A DNA stretch of 7,795 nt from Candidatus Altimarinota bacterium (GTDB taxonomy: Bacteria > Patescibacteriota > Gracilibacteria > UBA4473). The notes below the pieces were generated by a model that did not search any database, was not told where the DNA came from, and saw nothing but the letters and a program-made list of their open reading frames with translations. Shown here in pieces: positions 1 through 5,693 of this stretch (position 1 is the first letter of the stretch; each line of letters opens with the position of its first letter). Where the stretch lies: positions 1 through 7,795 of the forward strand of contig JALWQU010000040.1 in the NCBI GenBank assembly GCA_026982915.1, read 5' to 3'. The translations under genes were made by a program, and so were the position numbers.

Positions 1-1
1 A

Positions 2-175
2 TTTGAGTTTATTTTTATTTTTATTATTTGGCTCTATTTATTATTATTTTTATCTTCTCTTTATTTCATCTCGAATAAATATAAAAAAGTAGGATATGTT
101 TTATTATGCCTGTTTTTAATGCCTATTTTAATAATTATTTTGGGTATAATTAAACATAATATTCAGCCACTTTAA
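2..175 (+). CDS. C-terminal end of an unidentified membrane protein (5' end outside window)
   Basis: An open frame runs from the left edge to a TAA at 173-175 and gives 57 residues. They form two very hydrophobic stretches, about residues 4-23 and 33-50, separated by a short polar, positively charged loop (SNKYKKVGY), and end in a short polar tail (KHNIQPL). This TM-loop-TM pattern looks like the last two membrane helices of an integral membrane protein. The family cannot be recognised from so little. T-rich DNA encodes hydrophobic residues in any case, so the call rests on the clean helix-loop-helix layout and on the frame ending 34 bases before pgi on the same strand. No terminator is obvious between the two genes, so co-transcription with pgi is possible. 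Confidence 0.55.
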   Translation, partial: FEFIFIFIIWLYLLLFLSSLYFISNKYKKVGYVLLCLFLMPILIIILGIIKHNIQPL

Positions 176-209
176 TTCTACTTTTTAACTTTTTTTAAAA
201 CAATAAAAC

Positions 210-1457
210 ATGCAAATCAACATCGACAATATTTTCAAATCAGGGGCTATCACGGAAGAAGATTACAAAAAATCAGGTAATAAAATCCCTGAATTTTTAG
301 AAAAAATAGAAGCACGCGATCAAGGGTTTTACCAGATTTTTGAAGACGAGGATTTTAGGGTGGAAGTAGACAAGATCAAAATTTTTGCGGCTTCTGTCGA
401 GGGAAAGTATGACGACATTGTTGTTTGTGGGATTGGTGGTTCGGCTTTGGGAACGATTACGCTACGGGATAGTCTTATGCCTTTGTTTTCGATCCCCAAG
501 GTGCGGCTGCATGTTATGGAAAATATTGACCCAGATCCGTTGGCAGAAATTGTGGAAACCCTGGATTTTTCACGGACACTTTTTGTGGTTATTTCCAAGT
601 CAGGAGGGACGCCAGAACCTATTGCCGAATATTTTTATTTTCGAGATTTGGTAAACGAAAAAGGGCTAAGGGCGACAGATCATTTTGTTTTTGTAACCGG
701 ACCGAATGGTTTTTTGCACGAAGAGGCTGTTCGAAATGACTTTCCAATCTTTGGCGTACCGGAAAATGTAGGGGGGCGGTTCTCGGTGCTTACCGCTGTA
801 GGGCTTTTGCCGGCGGCTCTCATCGGGATTAATATTGATGATTTACTGGAAGGTGGTCGTCAAATGTCTGATGCTTTCTTGAACAATAATTTTGATCAAA
901 ATTTACCTTTTCAGATAGCGGCTTTACAGTTTTTGTCCCAAAAACCTCAAAATGTACTGATGCCTTACGCGACAAAATTACGAACTTTTGCGGCTTGGTT
1001 TGCACAGTTATTAGCCGAATCTACGGGAAAAGACGGAAAAGGGCTGACGCCGATTCCCGCGCTAGGCGTGACGGATCAGCACTCACAGTTCCAGCTTTTT
1101 TCGGATGGACCCAATGACAAATTGATTATTTTTATCGAGGTAGAAAAATTCAAACAAAATCCAGCTATTCCGGTGCTTGTACCTCATGCCAAGACGGATT
1201 TCCTCAAGGGGGTTGATTTTACAACACTTTTGCACGCGGAAATGGCCGGATCGGCACAGGCTTTGACCGAAAAGAAAAAGCCTAATTTTACGATTACGAT
1301 TGATGAAATTTCAGCTGAAAATTTGGGAGCGTTATTTGTCCTGTTTGAAGGCGCTACCGCTTTCCTTGGAGAATTTATGGACTTGAATGCCTTTGATCAG
1401 CCAGGGGTTGAGCGAAGTAAGGTCTTGACGAGAGAATATTTGGGGAAGAAACTTTAA
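210..1457 (+). CDS. pgi: Glucose-6-phosphate isomerase
   Basis: Phosphoglucose isomerase interconverts glucose 6-phosphate and fructose 6-phosphate in the cytoplasm, for glycolysis or gluconeogenesis. The protein has two sugar isomerase (SIS) domains. In the first, GIGGSALG (residues 74-81) and SKSGGTPE (129-136) form the phosphate-binding part. GGRFS (188-192) is the next conserved block. In the second domain, E270 in AESTGKDG and H291 in TDQHSQFQL match the catalytic Glu and His regions, and K404 in FDQPGVERSK matches the C-terminal catalytic Lys. At 415 residues it is shorter than the usual 445-550, which fits compact-genome bacteria. The ATG at 210 begins a plausible N-terminus, although no Shine-Dalgarno precedes it. 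A perfect TATAAT at 145-150 lies 60 bases upstream inside the end of the preceding frame, but has no good -35. A terminator follows three bases after the stop. Confidence 0.96.
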   Translation: MQINIDNIFKSGAITEEDYKKSGNKIPEFLEKIEARDQGFYQIFEDEDFRVEVDKIKIFAASVEGKYDDIVVCGIGGSALGTITLRDSLMPLFSIPKVRLHVMENIDPDPLAEIVETLDFSRTLFVVISKSGGTPEPIAEYFYFRDLVNEKGLRATDHFVFVTGPNGFLHEEAVRNDFPIFGVPENVGGRFSVLTAVGLLPAALIGINIDDLLEGGRQMSDAFLNNNFDQNLPFQIAALQFLSQKPQNVLMPYATKLRTFAAWFAQLLAESTGKDGKGLTPIPALGVTDQHSQFQLFSDGPNDKLIIFIEVEKFKQNPAIPVLVPHAKTDFLKGVDFTTLLHAEMAGSAQALTEKKKPNFTITIDEISAENLGALFVLFEGATAFLGEFMDLNAFDQPGVERSKVLTREYLGKKL

Positions 1458-1459
1458 GG

Positions 1460-1489
1460 AAAGTCGGATAAATTCAGCTGACTTTTTTT
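1460..1489 (+). terminator. Intrinsic terminator of pgi
   Basis: AAAGTCGG (1460-1467) pairs with CTGACTTT (1478-1485), including one G-U pair, around a 10-base loop. A run of seven T (1483-1489) follows. It begins three bases after the pgi stop and overlaps the stop codon of the convergent gene. The minus strand has only a broken T run after the same stem, so it should terminate mainly pgi transcription. Confidence 0.7.
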
Positions 1490-2021
1490 AAATAACCATT
1501 AAATTCCTTTTATCATTGTGGTCTCGTCTCCAAGAGGCGAGTTGAGGGTCTTTTTGGGTAGATCGAGGATCAAATATGGCATGAGGGATGATAGAAGCAA
1601 TCGCGTCTTTGAATTGAAAAAAGTAATGAGAGCCTTCTTCCTGAAAAAACTCGTTTCCAAATTTTTGCTGAATACGACGATAACAGTCATCTTTTTGTAT
1701 CTCAAAAATAGGGAATAAGGGGCCCACGAAAATGGTGGGTTTTTTGAAATGAGGCAGCATAGACTCGATAATACCATCACAAAGACCTCGCCATCCAGCG
1801 TGTAAAATACCTTTTCGAGTGCCTTCAATGAAGGCAATAGGGGCGCAATCGGCGGTTTTTATACCGAGGTTGATATGTGGTAAATCTGTCCAAAGACCAT
1901 CACAATTATCAAGGGGCACGGGTTTATTCGTTATTTCAAGAATATTAGTACTGTGCGTCTGAAGAGGCATGACGCATTTTTGGGGCCATGCCTGATCAGG
2001 ACTATAAATAGTGGGAATCAT
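1488..2021 (-). CDS. pgeF: YfiH/PgeF-family protein (laccase domain, purine nucleoside phosphorylase type), compact form
   Basis: The family is annotated as polyphenol oxidase/laccase domain; members have been reported to act as purine nucleoside phosphorylase/adenosine deaminase, and E. coli YfiH (PgeF) as a peptidoglycan-editing enzyme. The three metal/active-site positions are present: H23 in LQTHSTN, C59 in KTADCAP and H74 in LHAGWRGL. The C-terminal signature SWRRDHNDKR...VI also matches. At 177 residues it is clearly shorter than the usual 230-280, mostly at the N-terminus. An in-frame TAA three codons upstream of the ATG rules out a longer start. The GPxIGPxxxEV block is shortened to GPLFPIFEI. 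The ATG shares one base with the stop of the upstream gene (TAATG), which suggests translational coupling. No Shine-Dalgarno is visible. Which of the family's activities it has cannot be told from the sequence. Confidence 0.85.
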   Translation of the reverse strand: MIPTIYSPDQAWPQKCVMPLQTHSTNILEITNKPVPLDNCDGLWTDLPHINLGIKTADCAPIAFIEGTRKGILHAGWRGLCDGIIESMLPHFKKPTIFVGPLFPIFEIQKDDCYRRIQQKFGNEFFQEEGSHYFFQFKDAIASIIPHAIFDPRSTQKDPQLASWRRDHNDKRNLMVI

Positions 2022-3811
2022 TATTCTTTGTTAACAAAAACAGATGAGGGAAGTCCTGGGAAGATTCTTCCTGACAACCAATCAAAGGATCCGCTAACAT
2101 GTGGGCGACCAGAATGGTCTGACCAAATAAAATTTGTTCCTAGTCCTTGCAGAAAGCTGAGGGTTCCTCGACTAGAGGTATTATCGCCTAAAATCTTCAC
2201 GGCTATTGATCGATTATTAGACGGGCCTGTTCGATTGAGAGCTAGCTGAAGGGTGAATTCTTGGGTGGTATGTGGTTCAATATAAATCTCTCGACCACTA
2301 TCAAACCGGAAAAGATTCCCCCCTAGGGCCTGTGTATTGAGTGAAGCGCCTTGTGTTTGTCCCTGAAAAGATCGATAAAGAGCGACATCATTACCCGTTC
2401 CGGCGAAAGCGAGATCGTTGAGGTTTATTTCGAGGGTCATTCGTTGAACCGAAAAGGTTTTGTTGCCGGGATTGGTGATCTGGAATTGGTAAACATTATT
2501 AAGCGTTCCGGTGGCAAATAAGAGTGGTTGTTGTGATGATGAGGTGATGCCACCTGTGGCACCTGATTCGGCAATATAAAAGTCTTCCGTATCAAATGTG
2601 ACAAATTTTTGACTATTGGGGACTTCTCGTCCAGAACCATATCCCCAAACTTCAATATCAGAGGGGTTCACAAGGAGCTTTAATTTCCGACTATTGTTTG
2701 AGGGGATTTGTGATACTATGGATACCTCTAAGCTGAGGGATGTTTTGGTGTTTCGAGGAATATCAGCACGACCGTAAGGAAGCGTAAAAGTAGCTTTTCC
2801 ATTCGTAAACCGTGTGGATCCAATGACACGACCGGTGGTATTATTGATAAGTTTTAGGCGACTAACCAAACCATCAATATCGCTCCCGTATTGATTCCTC
2901 ACGGTGAGTGTTCGAACCGAGAGGTCGTCAAAGCTAGCTCCAAGTTTTAGATTTAGAACACGAGCGTCTTCTCCAGCCGAAAGAGTTCTACCATGGATAA
3001 GGGGCGAGGTACTTGTAATGACCGGTGTTCCAGAGGTAGACGGTCGAGGGTCAAGCGTGATGAATTTTGAAATACTGGGCCCGTGTAATCGAGTTTTTAC
3101 CGAGAGAAAATTGGTTTCTTTGTAAGCCGTAACCCCGGTGATTTTAACCCGAAATTGACCTCGTTGACGAGGAAGATTATCCGGATCGTTGGCTCGAATA
3201 GCTATTTCGATAGATCGTGAATCACCGGCAGAAAGTCGTAGGTTATTAAAATCCAGAGCAACCTGTCCGTCACGCTCAAAATCAAAATCTTGTCCATTAA
3301 CGACGAGGGAAAAGCGTGTTGGATCCGCCACAATGCCTTGATTATCCATAAGCTGAAAACCTATTTTATCCACCAGAATAGCCGGCATAAAATCAGAAGT
3401 TCCAAACGAAGTATTATGTCTGAGTCCAATAGAAAAAATGGGCAGGCTTTGCCCTGATATTTCGGGGATAGGCTGTCGTATAGTTCTTGGGGTCATGGTT
3501 ACCGTTAGTATATTTGGGGAAATACTACGGGTTCTTGATCGTTGTGATCGTGTGGAATAGTTAGGTCGGTAGTAGCGAGTATTATTGGATGGGGTTGTTG
3601 GCGCAAGGGTGCTTCTTCTCGGGTATGAAAAATTGGTATTTTGTTGATGAGCCTTTACACGAAGCTTGATTTTGCGTATTCGTTCGGCTAGTGAACTGTA
3701 TTGTTTAGAGGGTTTTGAAAAACCATAATCAAAGCTTGCGAATGAAGGGGTGAATACGGGTATAGCCGAAAGAATGGCTAATGCCGTAAAACTTGATAAT
3801 ATTTTTTTCAT
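2021..3811 (-). CDS. Secreted beta-rich surface protein, S-layer/adhesin-like, function unknown
   Basis: No named family is recognised with certainty. Residues 1-25 are a Sec signal peptide: two Lys, a hydrophobic core and probable cleavage after SFA. Residues about 26-105 are basic, Ser/Thr/Asn/Arg-rich and probably disordered. The rest consists of about three modules of 130-150 residues (roughly 110-255, 265-405 and 420-560), alternating hydrophobic and polar like beta-sandwich domains. Similar elements recur, such as LSAGDSRSIEIAI and LSAGEDARVLNLKL. The end (560-596) carries NFIWSDHS, FDW and GLPSS, resembling a C-terminal motif I remember from surface proteins of Candidate Phyla Radiation bacteria. 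There is no LPXTG and no C-terminal membrane anchor, so it is either released or held non-covalently. It lies 12 bases after frr and overlaps pgeF by one base, so the three are probably one transcript. No Shine-Dalgarno precedes the ATG. Confidence 0.75.
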   Translation of the reverse strand: MKKILSSFTALAILSAIPVFTPSFASFDYGFSKPSKQYSSLAERIRKIKLRVKAHQQNTNFSYPRRSTLAPTTPSNNTRYYRPNYSTRSQRSRTRSISPNILTVTMTPRTIRQPIPEISGQSLPIFSIGLRHNTSFGTSDFMPAILVDKIGFQLMDNQGIVADPTRFSLVVNGQDFDFERDGQVALDFNNLRLSAGDSRSIEIAIRANDPDNLPRQRGQFRVKITGVTAYKETNFLSVKTRLHGPSISKFITLDPRPSTSGTPVITSTSPLIHGRTLSAGEDARVLNLKLGASFDDLSVRTLTVRNQYGSDIDGLVSRLKLINNTTGRVIGSTRFTNGKATFTLPYGRADIPRNTKTSLSLEVSIVSQIPSNNSRKLKLLVNPSDIEVWGYGSGREVPNSQKFVTFDTEDFYIAESGATGGITSSSQQPLLFATGTLNNVYQFQITNPGNKTFSVQRMTLEINLNDLAFAGTGNDVALYRSFQGQTQGASLNTQALGGNLFRFDSGREIYIEPHTTQEFTLQLALNRTGPSNNRSIAVKILGDNTSSRGTLSFLQGLGTNFIWSDHSGRPHVSGSFDWLSGRIFPGLPSSVFVNKE

Positions 3812-3823
3812 GATTGAGGGGAT

Positions 3824-4369
3824 TTAAACGGTTAAAACTTCCGATTCTTTCTTTTTTGCAAGAACTTCAATATTTTTATTACCATCATCTACTTTTGCCT
3901 GAATATCAGACTCATAGTCTTTTTGTTGATCCTCAGATATTTCACTTTCTTCTTTTTGCATTTTCACCCACTTCATCGCTTCCTGACGAGCATTACGAAT
4001 AGAGATCTTGGCTTTTTCCGCTAGATCATGAACAATTTTGACCATATCTTTCCGTCGATCTTCGGTCATAGGGGGGATTGGCAGGAAAATATGTTCTCCC
4101 ATATTCTGTGGTGTAATACCGATGTTGGCTTCATTGAGTGCTCGTTCTACTTCCTTTATAAGGCTTTTATCCCAAGGTTCAATTTTGATAGTTTTGGCAT
4201 CAGGACAAGCGATATTGGCCACTTGTTTTAGCGGCATTTTGGAACCATAACTTTCCACTTCGATTTCATCAACCAATGAGGTACTGGCTCGTCCTATTTG
4301 AAGAGCGGAAAATTCTGACTTAAGATGCGTGATGGACTTTTCAATCTGGTTTTGTAGTTCGATGATCAT
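3824..4369 (-). CDS. frr: Ribosome recycling factor
   Basis: RRF works with EF-G to split the post-termination ribosome so that its subunits can be reused. The 181 residues match the usual length of about 185. Helical domain I begins at the N-terminus and carries GRASTSLVD (26-34), where the family usually has GRA-x-PSLLD. Domain II follows with DEIEVESYGSKMPLKQVANI (34-53). The return to the helical bundle shows PPMTEDRRK (99-107), which carries the conserved Arg positions of the ribosome-contact surface. The C-terminal helix is charged and ends in SEVLTV. It begins a minus-strand operon; a strong terminator lies upstream between it and rplL, so it needs its own promoter. The surface-protein gene starts 12 bases downstream. 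No Shine-Dalgarno is visible before the ATG; the preceding 20 bases are almost only A and T. Confidence 0.96.
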   Translation of the reverse strand: MIIELQNQIEKSITHLKSEFSALQIGRASTSLVDEIEVESYGSKMPLKQVANIACPDAKTIKIEPWDKSLIKEVERALNEANIGITPQNMGEHIFLPIPPMTEDRRKDMVKIVHDLAEKAKISIRNARQEAMKWVKMQKEESEISEDQQKDYESDIQAKVDDGNKNIEVLAKKKESEVLTV

Positions 4370-4392
4370 ATTTATTTTTAATTTAATAAGTA

Positions 4393-4398
4393 ATAATA
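4393..4398 (-). promoter_or_regulatory. Possible -10 element for the frr operon
   Basis: Read on the minus strand this is TATTAT, five of six to the consensus, ending 23 bases before the frr ATG. It lies between the rplL terminator and frr, where a promoter is required if frr is not read through from rplL. The -35 position holds only a poor match (ACGAAA at 17-base spacing). In an AT-rich gap such a match can arise by chance. Confidence 0.3.
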
Positions 4399-4432
4399 CC
4401 CTATGACACTAGTAATTTCGTCTTGTTTTGGC

Positions 4433-4465
4433 AAAAAAAAACCACTCATTATGAGTGGTTTTTTT
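4433..4465 (-). terminator. Strong bidirectional intrinsic terminator after rplL
   Basis: A perfect inverted repeat, ACCACTCAT (4441-4449) and ATGAGTGGT (4451-4459), folds into a GC-containing stem with a tiny loop. On the minus strand it is followed by nine T, on the plus strand by seven T. It starts 24 bases after the rplL stop and closes the rplJ-rplL unit. No gene on the plus strand ends here, so the plus-strand activity may only stop antisense transcription. Confidence 0.9.
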
Positions 4466-4489
4466 GAGATCTTGAGCGTAAAAATACTA

Positions 4490-4885
4490 TTAAGCGAGTT
4501 CAACCGTTGCACCAGCTTCTTCAAGTTTTTTCTTGATTTCTTCAGCTTCGTCTGGTTTAGCGCCTTCTTTCACATTTCCTCCGTTTTCAGCGAGTGCTTT
4601 AGCTTCGCCAAGACCGAGTCCTGTGATTTCTCGTACGACTTTAATAACCGCGATCTTTTGAGATCCGCAGTCTTTTAGAACTACATCATAAGCAGATTTA
4701 GCGGCTTCCGCTTCTTCAGCAGCAGGCGCAGCTACGGCTACAGGGGCTGAAGCCGAGATTCCGTATTTTTCTTCAAAGTATTTAGCGACATTATTCGCTT
4801 CGATTACCGTTAGTTTTTCGATAGCGTCTACTACGGCTTGTTCTCCTTTTGAGAGTTCAACAGTTACAGTTGTTTCGTCTGACAT
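4490..4885 (-). CDS. rplL: Ribosomal protein L7/L12 (bL12)
   Basis: L12 forms the mobile stalk of the large subunit, which recruits and stimulates translational GTPases. The 131 residues show the standard order: an N-terminal dimerisation and L10-binding helix region (about 1-42), an Ala/Pro/Glu-rich flexible hinge (about 44-63), and the globular C-terminal domain (64-131). The C-terminal domain carries [20 protein letters not shown] (77-96), the family signature whose Lys and Gly residues contact the factors, and ends in [11 protein letters not shown]. The gene lies 72 bases downstream of rplJ with a small hairpin in the gap, and is followed by a strong terminator. As in most bacteria it is paired with rplJ, but rpoB does not follow; frr does. 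No Shine-Dalgarno is visible before the ATG. Confidence 0.97.
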   Translation of the reverse strand: MSDETTVTVELSKGEQAVVDAIEKLTVIEANNVAKYFEEKYGISASAPVAVAAPAAEEAEAAKSAYDVVLKDCGSQKIAVIKVVREITGLGLGEAKALAENGGNVKEGAKPDEAEEIKKKLEEAGATVELA

Positions 4886-4928
4886 GATTTAATTAAGTTA
4901 AAAAATAAATTTAGTGATTAATTATCCG

Positions 4929-4950
4929 TTGTTCCTTGATTGAGAAACAA
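4929..4950 (-). other. Short hairpin in the rplJ-rplL intergenic gap
   Basis: On the minus strand TTGTTTC and GGAACAA pair (six Watson-Crick pairs and one wobble) around an eight-base loop, beginning about eight bases after the rplJ stop. No T run follows, so it is not a standard terminator. It could be an mRNA stability or processing element helping to make more L12 than L10, which the ribosome stalk needs. That role is inference. Confidence 0.35.
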
Positions 4951-4957
4951 TTGATAA

Positions 4958-5506
4958 TTAGCTTTTAGCGTATTTGTCCGCTTCCTTGAGAGAAAGCGTA
5001 ATTCCACGAAGACCGTGTGTAAGCATTGAATGAATGCCTTTTGGTCCGTGTCGAAGGGTCGCGATAATTTTAGCATAAGATTCTTCTTTGCTAGGGGTAT
5101 TAGCCAATACCGTGGTTTCTTGAACGTCCAAGAATTTTCCTTCAAAAACAGAACCTGAAAAATCAAATTTTGAGGTCTTTGTTTCTTTATCGAAAAATTC
5201 TTTTTTAAGATCTTTGATAGCGGCGGCTGGAGCGATGGCATCGGTTTCCGATACGATAACCGCGACGACGCCTTCTAGATCTTTTGTCTGGAAATCAGCG
5301 AGCTTTGTGTTTTTTGAGGCAAGGGTAATAAGGGTTTTTTTGATAACCGTATAAGACATGCCTTTTTCACGAAGATTTCGCCGAACAGTTTGCACTTCAT
5401 TTACCGTTGGGGCGTGAAATCGAACAAAAGCCACACCAGCGGCTTTTTTAAACTTTTCCTCAAGAGCGGTAAGTTGTGCTTGTTTTTTTTCTTTACTAGT
5501 TGCCAT
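4958..5506 (-). CDS. rplJ: Ribosomal protein L10 (uL10)
   Basis: L10 anchors the L12 dimers to the large subunit at the base of the stalk and, in many bacteria, represses its own operon by binding the mRNA leader. The 182 residues are slightly longer than the usual 165-175. The N-terminal rRNA-binding domain contains the typical blocks GVAFVRFHAPTVNEVQTVRR (24-43) and YTVIKKTLITLA (52-63). A central alpha/beta part follows (GVVAVIVSETDA...AIKDLKKEF), and a C-terminal helical tail rich in Lys/Leu/Ala provides the L12 docking site. It is the first gene of the rplJ-rplL unit, preceded by an L10 leader and a terminator-like hairpin whose T run ends five bases before the ATG. That leaves no space for a classical Shine-Dalgarno. 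rplK and rplA, the usual upstream genes, are absent; a VanW gene is there instead. Confidence 0.96.
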   Translation of the reverse strand: MATSKEKKQAQLTALEEKFKKAAGVAFVRFHAPTVNEVQTVRRNLREKGMSYTVIKKTLITLASKNTKLADFQTKDLEGVVAVIVSETDAIAPAAAIKDLKKEFFDKETKTSKFDFSGSVFEGKFLDVQETTVLANTPSKEESYAKIIATLRHGPKGIHSMLTHGLRGITLSLKEADKYAKS

Positions 5507-5511
5507 GAAAT

Positions 5512-5546
5512 AAAAAGTAAGTTTTTGTTTTGCGTCAAATACTTAC
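5512..5546 (-). terminator. Putative attenuator hairpin directly before rplJ
   Basis: On the minus strand GTAAGT (5546-5541) pairs with ACTTAC (5522-5517). After one A-A mismatch the stem continues TTTG/CAAA around an ACGCAAAA loop. Five T follow (5516-5512), and the rplJ ATG comes five bases later. This has the shape of an intrinsic terminator in an mRNA leader. Together with the L10-binding motif upstream it suggests that transcription into rplJ-rplL is attenuated. It could also act by hiding the translation start. The stem is AT-rich, so its strength is uncertain. Confidence 0.5.
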
Positions 5547-5587
5547 GAGATTCTTGGAGCGACCTTAACTAGTGATTATCTAACTGA

Positions 5588-5656
5588 GGAGTTATCGTAC
5601 TAATTTCTCCGTCTCGGCTGGGTTTATGTGTTTTTCGCACACCAGCGGTCTTTGAC
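5588..5656 (-). promoter_or_regulatory. L10 leader (autoregulatory binding site for L10/L12 in the rplJ mRNA)
   Basis: Read on the minus strand, the segment contains AAAGACCGCTGGTG and, after a small hairpin, AAACCCAGCCGAGACGG. These two arms match the conserved core of the bacterial L10 leader as I remember it: GCTGG pairs with CCAGC, tandem GA/AG positions next to the helix can form a kink-turn, and an inner GTGTG/CACAT hairpin closes with a CGAAAAA loop. A further GGAG/CTCC hairpin (5610-5588) follows. In known cases the L10(L12)4 complex binds this RNA and lowers expression of rplJ-rplL. The site starts 102 bases before the rplJ ATG, the expected place. Identification is by pattern only; a covariance-model search would settle it. 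Confidence 0.82.
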
Positions 5657-5663
5657 TGCGTTG

Positions 5664-5693
5664 ATAATCTATCGATGATCCATGAAATGTCAA
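5664..5693 (-). promoter_or_regulatory. Putative promoter of rplJ-rplL
   Basis: On the minus strand a perfect -35 TTGACA (5693-5688) begins one base after the stop codon of the VanW gene. GATTAT (5669-5664) stands 18 bases further on as a four-of-six -10; TAGATT at 16-base spacing is an equal alternative. Transcription would then begin near 5657, exactly at the 5' edge of the L10 leader. The -35 is convincing, the -10 less so. Confidence 0.5.

Noticed and set aside
145..150. TATAAT as the pgi promoter
   Set aside because: The hexamer is perfect but no -35-like sequence stands 16-18 bases upstream, and it lies within an AT-rich coding tail, so it is not listed as a feature.
1953..2249. Plus-strand ORF antisense to the surface protein and pgeF
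   Set aside because: It overlaps two well-supported minus-strand genes, has no recognisable protein features and is explained as a shadow frame.
4028..4250. Two overlapping plus-strand ORFs inside frr
   Set aside because: They lie wholly antisense to the ribosome recycling factor gene and show no protein signature.
4918..5241. 107-codon minus-strand ORF overlapping rplJ
   Set aside because: It is a shifted frame of rplJ; the L10 frame has clear family blocks and this one has none.
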